From Ovis canadensis (lineage: Eukaryota; Chordata; Mammalia; Artiodactyla; Bovidae), in assembly GCF_042477335.2 (NCBI RefSeq), contig NC_091254.1, positions 95,755,501 to 95,819,500 on the forward strand: a stretch of DNA of 64,000 bases. Reading direction: 5' to 3'. The notes beneath the pieces were generated by a model. The model was not told the origin of the DNA. It was given only the letters and a program-made list of their open reading frames with translations, and searched no databases. This document shows positions 11,117-20,506 of the stretch, in pieces (positions within the stretch are counted from its first letter, which is position 1; each line of letters starts with the position of its first letter). The position numbers were made by a program, and so were the translations under genes.

Positions 11117-11604
11117 CTATGACAAACCTAGACAGCGTGTTAAAAACTGCTGACGAAGGTCCACATAGTCAAAGATATGTTTTTTTTTCAGTAGTCATGT
11201 ACGGATGTGAGAGTTGGACCATGAACGCCAAGTGCCAAAGAATTGATGCATTTGAGTTGCGGTGCTAGAGAAGATTCTTAAGAGTCGCTTGGACTCCAAA
11301 GAGATCAAACCAGTCAGTCGTAAAGGAAATCAACTCAGTATTCATTAGAAGGATCGATGCTGAAGCTGAAGCTCCAATACTTTGGCTACCTGATGCAAAG
11401 AGCTAAATCATTGGAAAAGACCCTGATGCTGGGAAGCAAAATGAAAAGGGGGCGGCAGAGGATGCGATGGTTAGATAGCATTACCCACTCAACGGAAATG
11501 AATTAAAGCAAATTCCAGGAGATGGTGGAGGACAGACGAGCCTGGTGTGCTTCGGTCTGTGGGGTCGCAAAGTGTCAAACACAACTTAGTGACTGGACAA
11601 CAAT
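11117..11604 (+). repeat. BovB LINE 3' part (5' truncated)
   Basis: From ATGACAAACCTAGACAGCG to the tail GGACAACAATAAAG, including AGAGTTGGACCATGAACGCC and AAAGACCCTGATGCTGGG. Corresponds to the C-terminal part of the RT ORF plus the short 3' UTR; several frameshifts and stops. Confidence 0.92.
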
Positions 11605-12287
11605 AAAGTGCTGCTGGATTTGAGGAGAAGGGAGCTGTATTTCTGCTTTATGTGTTTATGTTTATGTACATAACAGTGTGGCCAAGGAGGAACTCGTGTG
11701 TGTAATCTGTGAGCCTAGTACTCTCATAGAATACTTCCCCTGAACCAGTTATGTTGTGTTCAAAGCTATAACCTGAGCACTTAGGGGAAGGGAGAAAAAG
11801 CAGGGTCAACACAAAGGTGGAGATGCAGGCACTGATGGGAAAGAAACGAATGGATGCCTGAGTGAATGGGTGAGTCAGTAGTGGATAGCAGTCAACACTA
11901 TGCCAAGAACTGGAATAAAGCGAGAGGGTGACGGCCGGGCTGGCAAAGGTCTGTTGTCTCATGGGTTCGGTGTTGACTTGAATGTGGAACAGAAGGCTCC
12001 GTGGAGACAAGTTCTGTGCCCCCCGCCACCCCACCAACAAGGAGAACTGACCGTGTTCTTCCTGCTGTGGACTTGGTCGTCCGGGTGGGCCTTGCCTAGA
12101 CCGCCAGCAGTGGCCTGGGGTCCTCCTTCCCTGTCTCCCCTTGTCCCCCCCCCCCCGGGCCCCCCCTGTGCTGGGACAATGTCCCCTGTGAGCCCTGTGA
12201 CAAAAGCCCCGCTGCCTTCAGCGGGCTTGTTCTTATCAGTGACGGAACCCAGACAATGAACAACCTCCTCCAATGACAACTCTTGCT
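11605..12287. other. Non-repetitive stretch, GC rising to the right
   Basis: Unassigned. A C12-G3-C7 tract lies near 12146-12170. A short hairpin (CCCGCTG/CAGCGGG, loop CCTT) sits at 12208-12225, followed by a GATA-type site CTTATCAG at 12232-12239. Confidence 0.4.
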
Positions 12288-12565
12288 GCGAGGCTTGGGA
12301 AACGCTGGCCAGGACGGGACTGTGGCTTTTTTGTGGCTTTTTTTAACCGCAGGTGCGGTCCTCATTCCTGCTGAGCCGCCGGGGCCTGTGCGCAGCGACA
12401 CGGGGGCTGTCCCCTCCCAGCACCGCGCCCCCAGCGCCCCCTCACCGAGGTTATGGAGGGAGCCTGTATTATAAACAACAGCAAAAGGAAACCAAGCGCG
12501 ACAGGAGCCGGCCCCTCGTGGCTGATAATTCCTGCCAAGTCCCCGTTCTCATCTGGAGCCCAGGA
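12288..12565. promoter_or_regulatory. Candidate small CpG island / regulatory block
   Basis: About 20 CpG dinucleotides by eye in ~275 bp, in a window where CpG is otherwise scarce outside young SINEs. Includes AACCGCA (12345-12351) and TGCGGT (12354-12359), both RUNX-type, around an E-box CAGGTG (12350-12355). No known gene start is visible. Could be a distal enhancer, an orphan CpG island, or simply a GC-rich patch next to the minisatellite. Confidence 0.4.
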
Positions 12566-12815
12566 CTTCATCTCCCTGCACCCCTTGCTGGGGGGCACGG
12601 GAAGGGAGGAGCAGAGGTCCCCCTCGACCCAGAAACTGGACCCCCCACAACCTTACCTTGCAGGCCCCCACCTTTGCTTGTTGATTGGGGCGCCTGATCA
12701 TTAACCCGAAGACAAGGATGACCGATTCCCTAAAAGTCCCTGATGGCCCCACCGGGGCTCCTCCACATCCTGGCGCCGCCTCTCCTTCCCAGACTTGGGC
12801 TCAGGCGCTATCACC
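12566..12815. other. GC-rich spacer before the minisatellite
   Basis: Contains CGCCTGATCATTAACCCG near 12690 (homeobox-like TAA core). No repeat or exon identified. Confidence 0.35.
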
Positions 12816-13432
12816 GCCCCTACCCCTCCCCCCTGCTCCCCCTTCCCCCATTCCTCCCCCCTCCCCCTACTCACACCCTCCTCCTGCTCACCCCTGCCCA
12901 CTCCTCACCCTCTCCCCCTGCTCACCCCTCCCCCTGCTCACCCCCTCCACACTCCTCCTCCTCCCCCCTGCTCACCCCTCGCCCACTCCTCACCCCTCCC
13001 TCACCCCTCACCCCTCCCCCTGCTCACCCCTCCCCCACTCCTCACCCTCTCCCCCTGCTCACCCCTCCCCCTGCTCACCCCCTCCACACTCCTCCCCCTC
13101 CCCCCTGCTCACCCCTCCCCCACTCCTCACCCTCTCCCCCTGCTCACCCCTCCCCTTGCACACCCCTTCCGCACTCCTCCCCCTCCCCGTGCTCACCCCT
13201 CCCCCACTCCTCACTCTCTCCCCCTGCTCACCCCTGCCCCTGCTCACCCCCTCCACACTCCTCCCCCTCCCCCCTGCTCACCCCTCCCCCTGCTCACCCC
13301 TCCCCAACTCCTCACCCTCTCCCCCTGCTCACCCCTCCCCCTGCTCACTCCTCCCTCCTGCTCACCCTCCTCCGCACTCCTCACCCCCTCACCCCCTCCT
13401 CCACTCCTGCGCCCCTCCCCCGCTGCCCACCC
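12816..13432. repeat. C-rich minisatellite with higher-order unit
   Basis: Basic unit ~14-17 bp (CCCCTGCTCACCCCTCC). A higher-order block starting CACTCCTCACCCTCTCCCCC recurs at ~12899, 13034, 13124, 13205 and 13309, roughly every 80-135 bp. The plus strand is almost free of G, so all six frames stay open: the 292-, 257- and 227-codon Pro/Leu/Ser-rich frames are artefacts of composition, not genes. The minus strand has many GGGG runs. Confidence 0.95.
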
Positions 13433-13974
13433 TGCTCCTCCGCAGGCCCGTCACTGCCTTCCCTTCTGCTCCCCCTAACGGCAGGCTCCGTAAATCACCC
13501 GAGGGAGGCTCGGTGACGGCAGCTCAGGCTGCCCCACTCCAATGCAGAGAGAAGACATGCTGAAAGGAGACAAAGTCCAGCCTTTACCACTCAGAGGAGG
13601 CCCAGCTTCTGATTTAAGCACAACAGACAGTCTGGTCCGAAATTGTGAGATACTTGTTCTTTTTTGTTTGATTACAGACACAAAAAATTAAACACCAGAA
13701 ATTACATCTATGTAAATCAGACTTTGTCATAGAATCAAGACTTCAGGCTATTTTTCTGTTATACGTGACAATACAATTGATGGAAAATAAACTTAAGCTG
13801 ATCATATTTATCTAAATTGCAATCTGAGTGAAGTTGGTTCTGTAAAGCTGATATTGGTCACATTGCCCTTTTGAGTGGAATCAACTTGTTTACTGAAAGA
13901 GAACCCTAGGGTTAGAATGCTAGGGTTATGCCTGTATTCCCAAGGCTGACCACAGTCCTAAGAAGTGGAGTCAG
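13433..13974. other. Non-repetitive stretch
   Basis: No assigned element. Two TAGGGTTA-containing words near 13908-13928 are too short to call an interstitial telomere repeat. Confidence 0.4.
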
Positions 13975-14087
13975 AAATAGAGACACAAGGTTAACAACCA
14001 AACATGTGGTCACCAGAGGGGAATTGAAGAGGGGCATGGGATAAGCTGCAATGGACATATACACACTATTATATATCAAATAGATGT
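13975..14087 (+). repeat. L1 3' UTR fragment, part 1 (interrupted)
   Basis: GGAATTGAAGAGGGGCATGG then ATGGACATATACACACTATT match a ruminant L1 3' UTR. It continues at 14331 after a SINE insertion. Confidence 0.7.
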
Positions 14088-14126
14088 GACCCATAGACTG
14101 TAGGCTGCCAGGATCCTCTGTCCATA
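14088..14126 (-). repeat. Inverted piece of a Bov-tA A unit
   Basis: Reads as the reverse complement of the A unit (GACCCATAGACTGTAGGCTG ... CTCTGTCCATAG). Directly joined, without spacer, to the plus-oriented SINE at 14127. Confidence 0.85.
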
Positions 14127-14297
14127 GAAAGAATCCTCCTGCAATGTGGGAGACCCGGGGTTCCGTCCCTGGGTTGGGAAGATCCCCTGGAGAAGGGAAA
14201 GGCAACCCACTCTACTTTTCTGGCCTGGGAAATCCCTTGGACTATACCGTCCATGGGGTCAAAAAGAGTTGGACAGGACTGAGCAACTCTCACTTTC
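14127..14297 (+). repeat. Bov-tA SINE (5' truncated)
   Basis: Starts inside the head (AAAGAATCCTCCTGCAATG), passes AGATCCCCTGGAGAAGGG and ends CAACTCTCACTTTCA. Inserted into an L1 3' UTR. Confidence 0.92.
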
Positions 14298-14338
14298 ATA
14301 TATATATGTGTATGTATGTATGTATGTATGTATATAAT
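14297..14338. repeat. (TA)n/(TATG)n microsatellite at a SINE tail
   Basis: TATATATATG then about five TATG units; probably expanded from the tail and the L1 target. Confidence 0.92.
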
Positions 14339-14527
14339 AGATAACTAATAAGAGCCTACTGTATTGCAAAGGTAACTCTACTCAGTACACTGTAATGACC
14401 TATATGGGAAAAGAATCTAAAAAAGTGTGGATTCTTGTATAACTGATTCACTTTGCCGTACAGCAAAAACTAACAAACTCTGTATATCAACTGTAGTCCT
14501 AAAATATAACTGGAGAAAAAAAGAGGT
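14331..14527 (+). repeat. L1 3' UTR fragment, part 2
   Basis: Resumes at TAATAGATAACTAATAAGAG and runs through AATGACCTATATGGGAAAAG, AACTGATTCACTTTGCC and ATATCAACTGTAGTCC to an A-rich tail. With part 1 it makes one L1 3' end split by the SINE. Confidence 0.8.
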
Positions 14528-15014
14528 GAGGTGAGCTGCATAATATGAAGAAGACTAGGAAGAGCCTTCTGCAGTTAAAAATGTTACCCAGTGTCACGTG
14601 GTCTGAAATGATGAGTTTAACCTTGAGCTAAAGTCGAAGGCTCCTATCAAGAGGCAGATGTCATTAGAATCAATTAGTCTTCGGCTCTTTTTCCCTTCCA
14701 TTGTTAAATCTCTCAAAGCCTCACTCTGAGCCACTGGGAAGAGGTGGGGAATGGCTCTGTAAGGAGCAGGGTCTATTTTCTTGCCGCTGGGAAACTAAAG
14801 AACAGGATGAGATGCGGGGACAGAGGGCGGGCGAGCAGCCTAGGAGGGGCAGGGGGAGGCTTGGAGCTTTCCCTCCAGCTGTCCTCAGGCACCTCTTTCA
14901 GATGTTTCTATTTCCTGAGTCTTTATAAAAAGAATTCTCTCTTCTGTATGTCAGCTGTGTAGGTCAAGGGCTGAGAGAAAGACCTTTTTTCTTTCCTATA
15001 CTTGAGTGTTTGTA
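14528..15014. other. Non-repetitive stretch
   Basis: Nothing recognised; a purine-rich run at ~14810-14870. Confidence 0.4.
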
Positions 15015-15220
15015 CAGCTTCCCTGGTGGCTCAGATGGTAAAGAATCTGCCCTGCAATTCGAGAGACCCTGGTTCGATCCCTGGGTGGAGAAGATCTCCT
15101 GGAGAAAGGAATGGCTACCCACTCTAGTATTCTTGCTTGGAGCATTCTTGATCCTGGCAGGCTACAGTCCATGGGGTGGCATAGAGTCGGACACAAATGA
15201 AGCAACCTGACACGCACACA
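15015..15220 (+). repeat. Bov-tA SINE
   Basis: Complete head with intact B box (GGTTCGATCCC) and A unit; tail CAACCTGACACGCACACATG. A duplicated GGAGCATTCTTGATCC word lies in the A unit. Confidence 0.93.
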
Positions 15221-15224
15221 TGTT

Positions 15225-15350
15225 AATGCATCAAATCTTACCGATAGCCTGATGAGGAAGGTACTGTTAGAAAATCCACTGCACAGCTGAACGGAGGCAG
15301 AGGAAGGTAAAGCCACTGGCCTAGAGTAAGAGACAGACCGGCACCTTAGC
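15225..15350 (+). repeat. MIR SINE remnant
   Basis: GATGAGGAAGGTACTGTTAG, then CTGAACGGAGGCAGAGGAAG and AGCCACTGGCCTAGAGT align with the MIR core and distal part. Old and diverged. Confidence 0.6.
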
Positions 15351-15477
15351 GCTTGTGCCGGAGGTGGCCCTCCAGTGGGGAAGGGCAGCGGACCTGAGCT
15401 TTTGAAGCATCAGCTGATCTGATCTTTGCGGTAGATCGCCCATGACCTTTTAGGGCATGTTGATTGATTATCAGTCC

Positions 15478-15666
15478 ATCCTGATGCTGGGTAAGATTGA
15501 AGGTAGGAGGAGAAGGGGGCGACAGAGGATGAGATGGTCGGATGGTATCACCAACTCGATGGACGTGAGTTTGAGCAAGCTCCGGGAGATGGTGATGGAC
15601 AGGGAAGCCAGGCGTGCTGCAGCCCATGGAGTCGCAGAGAGTCAGACATAACTTAGCGACTGAACG
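15478..15666 (+). repeat. BovB LINE 3' end
   Basis: From TCCTGATGCTGGGTAAG to ACTTAGCGACTGAACG. A 64-codon frame preserves the C-terminal motif [12 protein letters not shown] and ends near the natural BovB stop; it lacks all catalytic parts. Confidence 0.92.
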
Positions 15667-16060
15667 TCAGTTCTTCCTAAAAGGATAGTGTTTCACTGAG
15701 GCTTGATTGAGCACACCGAATTCTATCTTGTTCTTCAGGATTCTAGGCTGAGTTAGTTGGAATTGGGTAGCCTCAGTTTCTACCAGATTGCGTGATAGAG
15801 ATGAGATTGCTCCTTACTCCCCAGTGGGCGCCAGTTTTATCAATTACTATTTGTAGAGCAAAGACAAGATTTCTCTAAGAATGTTTTTCTTGGTGTTTTA
15901 AGTGTTTTAAAAACAACCACTGTAAAATTTTCACAGCAGCAGGAGTCAGGATACCTTGTGACCTTGGCCGTGCTTTCCACTGCCCAGAATATTGTTCTGG
16001 TGGGGCGGAAGAAAGATGGAGGAAAAAGCCACTCCGTGGCTGAAACCCACACTCATGTTG
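15667..16060. other. Non-repetitive stretch
   Basis: No element recognised upstream of the MITE. Confidence 0.4.
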
Positions 16061-16144
16061 GACTGGGCTGGCCAAAAAGTTTGTTTGGCTTTTTCCAGAA
16101 GATGACATGGAAAAACACAGACAAGCTTTTCAGCCAACCCAGTA
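16061..16144. mobile_element. Mariner-type palindromic MITE
   Basis: An ~84-bp near-perfect palindrome: left arm 16061-16097 (begins GACTGGGCTGGCCAAAAAG), 10-base loop, right arm 16108-16144 (ends CTTTTCAGCCAACCCAGTA). A TA follows the right terminus, as expected for Tc1/mariner targets; the left one is degraded. Size and layout resemble human MADE1. Transcribed, it would fold into a pre-microRNA-like hairpin. No transposase is present. Confidence 0.85.
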
Positions 16145-18095
16145 CATACAGACAATCCATTGAATTAAAAGAGCAATTAAAGAGAGATCAAACTCTTGTA
16201 GTAACTTTGTATGCCTTTTTTTTTCCAACTATGATTTTCTCTAGCATGTGAGCATAAACCTGTGTGGTTAGAACTGTGACCGAAGGAAGGGGATCGAACT
16301 GCACATCCACCAGTGAAAGCTATCGTTTTAACTGCCAGCATCTGCAACACCTAAATAAGACCCCGTCGCCTCCACTGCATTTCTGGAAATGTGCTCAATT
16401 GTCACATAGTAAAAAGCAAGTATTGGGCCAGTTCCCAGGGGTGGTGGTACTCTGAAAAAACTGATTCCAATCCTTATGTCCTTTAAAAACAACTCAAGTA
16501 AACATATGAACTTAGATTCCATTCCTCTCACCTCTGATGACTGGTCCATCTCAAATTCCATCCATTGGGAATAGACGAGGAGATGGACAATATCCTTGGA
16601 AAGATTATATGTCTAGACCAAGGGACACATCAGTTTTTTACTTTCACATAGGAAAAAAAAAAAAAAAAGCCTTTTTGCTCAGAGAGCCAGATGGTAGACA
16701 GAATTGCTCTATTTAATTCTGGAAGCTGTTCATGAAAGACAGTGCGCTGGATACGCTGACAGAGATGAATGCTTTGGGAAAGATTGCCCCCCAGACCAGA
16801 AACTTGATTTGCAATCGAGGAGAGTTTGTCTGTTTCCTAAGCGACCGATCTTCCAGAATGACTTTCAAAAAGGTGCGAATTGAAAATTAAATCTGAAATC
16901 ATGAGATAACTAACATCTTCCTGTTATAGTTACACGTTTGGGCGTATGATTAATCCCTGGTCATTTGGCAGGACTGTTACAACAAATCACAATCTGAAAT
17001 AAACTTCTTATATTCAATTTGTATGCTAAAATGTATTGGCTTGGCACACAAGGATTCGATTTTTGCCAGAGTTTTGTAACAGGGAATAAGGATTTGTGTT
17101 GCCAAGAGAAAATTAAGGGACCGAGGATAGCATTCTTCTGAACAATCCAGAATACTATTGTGCTTAAAAATTAGGCAATGTAGGATTTGCACTTTAGTAT
17201 TTTAGTGTTATGTGTTCACACACAGAATTTCACCTATATAGCATTTCTCTTTCCAGAAGTAATTAGGGGATTCAGTTAAAACCAATTATTTGTGATGTAA
17301 AAGAGGTCCCTGTGCTGAACCCCACACCAGGGGATGGTAAATCAATGGTTCCTTCCAGGGTACGTTCTGTTTGATTATACTTGTATTTCATAATATTTTA
17401 GCCTTTTCATTTTGTACTCATAGTTGCAGTGGTTTATGAAGTAACAGTCTCTAGATTTCATTCCAAGTGGAAAGTTGGCATGAAAAGTCTCAATCCAATT
17501 ATTTCTGTACGCGTTTTGAAACAAATCATTTTGGCCCTTTTGAGAATCTTACAGGAGGTGATAAAAATAGGAAATTTCAGGTTTCAGATGTTTTATTGCG
17601 CTCTCCTAGCATAATAACAGCTTCATTAAAGAGGTTCACAATACAATATGAACTTTGTGAGATGTCTAGAACACACTTGCTGGCCTTCTTTCGAAAGTTT
17701 TGTGTGCAAGAAAGTTGTTCTGTTTCACGTCATATTTCATTTCGTTTTGGTGGAGGTTTTGTGAGATATTGAATTGTTTCACCCAAATGCATGATTCTAA
17801 GAGTCTGGAAGGTGGGAGCAGTGTTCTCGAGGGTAAGGGCTCAGGACACTTCCCAGCTAAGATCACACATGAGACAGTGGGATGGGTTTCAGGGCTTGTT
17901 GAAATCTTGTGAACTGAGAGCACTTCAGTTTATGGGGTGCGCTGGAAGCAGATGTTGGGGAGTTCTTCTCCGGAGCCCTGGGACGTCAGAGCTTCCGCTC
18001 AGTCACTGTGCAAGAACATGACGGGGAATGCGAAGATGCCCCCTTCTCCTCTGAACTGGGGAGTCAATCGTTTCACAGGCTGGACACATTTTAAA
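16145..18095. other. Long repeat-poor stretch
   Basis: Almost 2 kb without young repeats, AT-rich at 16.9-17.8 kb. An A16 run lies at ~16652. Frames up to 101 codons lack domains. Possibly conserved non-coding sequence, but nothing here proves it. Confidence 0.4.
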
Positions 18096-18421
18096 ACTGC
18101 TGTGACAAACCTAGATGGTGTATTAAAAAGCAGAGACGTCACTTTGCCAGCGAAGGTCCGTCCGGTCAAAGCTATAGTTTTTCCAGTAGTCACGTACAGA
18201 AGTGAGAGTTGGACCGTAAAGTAGGCTGAGTGCCGAATAATTGATGCTTTTGAACTGTGGTGTTGGAGAAGACTCTTGAGAGTCCCTTGGACAGCAAGGA
18301 GATCCAACCAGTCCATCCTAAAGGAAATCAGTCCTGAATATTCATTGGAAGGACTGATGCTGAAGCTGAAGTTCCAATACTTTGGCCACCTGATGCGAAG
18401 AACTGACTCGTTGGAAAAGAC
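18096..18421 (+). repeat. BovB LINE fragment (truncated at both ends)
   Basis: Begins TGTGACAAACCTAGATGG and breaks off after GACTCGTTGGAAAAGACG, before the usual 3' end. Contains GAGAGTTGGACCGTAAAG and GAACTGTGGTGTTGGAG. Confidence 0.92.
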
Positions 18422-18451
18422 GGGAGAGGACCTATAAAAGTCATCTAATGC

Positions 18452-18582
18452 AGGGGGGCTTAGTGGTGGTCCAGGGATTAGGACTCCAGGCTTCCAGTGC
18501 AGGGGCTTGATTCCCAGTCAGGAGACTAAGATCCCATGTGTTCTGTGGTGCAACCAAAAGAAGAAAAAAAAAAAAAAAACCC
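18452..18582 (+). repeat. CHR-type SINE with perfect 16-bp target duplication
   Basis: Head GGTGGTCCAGGGATTAGG, AGACTAAGATCCCATGTG and a poly(A) tail. Flanked by identical AAAAGTCATCTAATGC at 18436-18451 and 18583-18598, the A-rich target expected of L1-mediated insertion. Confidence 0.95.
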
Positions 18583-18598
18583 AAAAGTCATCTAATGC

Positions 18599-18889
18599 GG
18601 AGGCGCGTCTGCTGCCCCATTTCCCTACCCAGAATCCCTGCCCCCCGCTCCCAAACAATGCGTGAGTTTCTCCAGTCATGCGAAACTATGAGTCTCCAAA
18701 GGGTTCCAGAGTGCTTCCTGCTATCGGACTGAAATCTGCCTTCCTGTAATTTCCACCCATTGTTCCCAGTTACATGCCTCCGACCCGAAAAGAAACAGGC
18801 CCTGCTTTCCATTGTGACGGCACTCTGCTCTCGGTGGGGAGGTGGGGAGGAGAGCGGGAAGGGTTTGTGGGCAGACAGGGTCGTGTCCT
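18599..18889. other. Non-repetitive stretch
   Basis: No element recognised. Confidence 0.35.
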
Positions 18890-19026
18890 CTCTGACCCTC
18901 AGTCTCTTCTCCTGTGAAATGCCGGTTATCAGACCTGACCTACAGAGTGGTTGGGAAGATTTGAGAAAACGTGTGTAGGACATACAGCGGGGGCTCAGTA
19001 ACAGATTAGCATTGTTGTTACTACTG
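18890..19026 (-). repeat. MIR SINE remnant (reverse)
   Basis: CTCAGTCTCTTCTCCTGTGA, then GTTGGGAAGATTTGAGAAAA and GGGGCTCAGTAACAGATTAG follow reverse MIR. Confidence 0.7.
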
Positions 19027-19036
19027 AAGGTGCCTA

Positions 19037-19256
19037 AGGAACTTCCCTACAGGTCTAGTGGTTAAGACTTCACCTTCCAGCTCCAGGGATGTGGGTTTGA
19101 TCCTTGGTGGGGAAGCGAAGATCCCACATGCCTCACTGCCAAAAAAAAAAAAAAATCAAAACATGAAACAGAAACAATATAGTAACAAATTCATTAAATG
19201 CTTAAATAGTGATCCACATAAAAAAATGATCTTAAAAAAAGGGAGAGAGAAAAAGG
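19037..19256 (+). repeat. CHR-type SINE with 9-bp target duplication
   Basis: GGAACTTCCCTACAGGTC head, GAAGATCCCACATGCC, A15 run, then ACAGAAACAATATAGTAAC and an A-rich tail. Flanked by AGGTGCCTA at 19028-19036 and 19257-19265. Confidence 0.9.
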
Positions 19257-19265
19257 AGGTGCCTA

Positions 19266-19639
19266 GTAATCTCCGTTGGAGTTTCTTTTTCTTTAGGCTA
19301 ATGGGCCTCTGTGTTTCATTGGTTTTAGGAATTTTGTGGTTCTGGACCTCTCCATGTTCCCAGTTGTTCCCATCCTGCCCATTGCCTTTCCATCCTTTTC
19401 CAGACTCATGCTTGCGGGAGAGCAGTGGGGAATGCTTCCTTGGAGCCGCGTCCCTGGCCACTGAAACTGCATCGATGTCCACAGAGGGTGCTCTGTTCTA
19501 GTCCTTTCCTCCAGAGACCAAATGTCGAGCAGATTCCCATTGAGGAAATGATAGGCATTCCATGGAATAAGAACAGAAAGAATCACAAGACAAAAATCCA
19601 CTCTCTCTAATATCGTACTGATCATGGTATGCCCCTTAC
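19266..19639. other. Non-repetitive stretch
   Basis: Frames up to 147 codons start inside the CHR element and are not supported as genes. Confidence 0.35.
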
Positions 19640-19805
19640 CTGAGGGTCCTTGTGCCAGACGCCTGCACATGTCCTCTCTCAGTTACTCTTCGCATCAGCC
19701 CAGTGACGTCACCGTCTCTGTTTCCCTACAGAGGACATAGAAGTTTGGGGGATTTAAGTGAGGGCAGCATTCTAGAGTTGAACATAGGTCCTCTTCGAAC
19801 GAGGC
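19640..19805 (+). repeat. MIR SINE remnant
   Basis: TTGTGCCAGACGCCTGCACA, then GTTACTCTTCGCATCAGCCC and CCCTACAGAGGACATAGAAG track the MIR consensus core. Confidence 0.6.
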
Positions 19806-20077
19806 CGTTTCTCTAGGTCCATCTGGTGGGATGGGCATCATGGATCTCTTTCCATCCTCCCATCCTCATATTTCTACCCACCTCTTGCCAACTCCCCTAC
19901 CTTCTCTGAAGGGTTGGCAAGGGACCACGGTGGGATGAGGGATGCTTCTTCTGCTCCATGCAGGGTCGGGTGGGATCGGGAGGTTTGAGGGTCCCTATCA
20001 GTGACGGAGGTGAAGCCAGTCTCTCGGAAACTAAGGAGACAAAGACTGTGTGAGTGACACGCGTGTCTGCTATGTGT

Positions 20078-20288
20078 GTGCTAAGTCGCTTCAACTGTAT
20101 CCGACTCTTTGCAACCCCATGGACTGCAGCCCACCAGGCTCCTCTGTTCATGGGATTCTCCAGGCAAGAATACTGAAGTGGGTGGCCTCTAGGGGATCTT
20201 CCCGACCCAGGGATCGAACTCACATCTCTTACATCTCCTGCATTGGAGGCCAGTTTCTTGACTGTAATTAGCACCACCTGGGAAGCAA
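20078..20288 (-). repeat. Bov-tA SINE (reverse)
   Basis: From GTGCTAAGTCGCTTCAAC to ATTAGCACCACCTGGGAAGC; a short insertion CATCTCTTACATCTC repeats near the B-box end. Confidence 0.93.
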
Positions 20289-20347
20289 CTTCCAAGGTCA
20301 AATTGATGATCCAACCCAATCAATCAGCACAAAAAACAGTGGGGTAG

Positions 20348-20495
20348 GGACTTCCCTGGTGGTCCAGTAGGGAAGACTCTGCTCTCTCAAGGCCAGGGGC
20401 CTGGGTTCGATCCTTGGTCTGGGAACTGGACCCCACATGCTGCAACAAAGACCCAGTGCAGCCAGATGAATAAATAAATTAACTAAAAAAACCCA
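20348..20495 (+). repeat. CHR-type SINE with 11-bp target duplication
   Basis: GGACTTCCCTGGTGGTCC head, GGGTTCGATCCTTGG B box, GACCCAGTGCAGCC and an A-rich tail. Flanks CAGTGGGGTAG (20337-20347) and CAATGGGGTAG (20496-20506) differ at one base. Confidence 0.93.
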
Positions 20496-20506
20496 CAATG
20501 GGGTAG

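Noticed and set aside
12685-13563. A 292-codon Pro/Leu/Ser-rich open frame, and two overlapping frames of similar length
   Set aside because: They are translations of a C-rich minisatellite in three frames; the lack of G and A-rich stops keeps all frames open.
13903-13928. Interstitial telomeric repeat (TAGGGTTA twice)
   Set aside because: Only two separated words; no TTAGGG array.
16640-16680. Processed pseudogene tail (A16)
   Set aside because: The upstream sequence has no open frame or recognisable mRNA, and no flanking duplication was seen.
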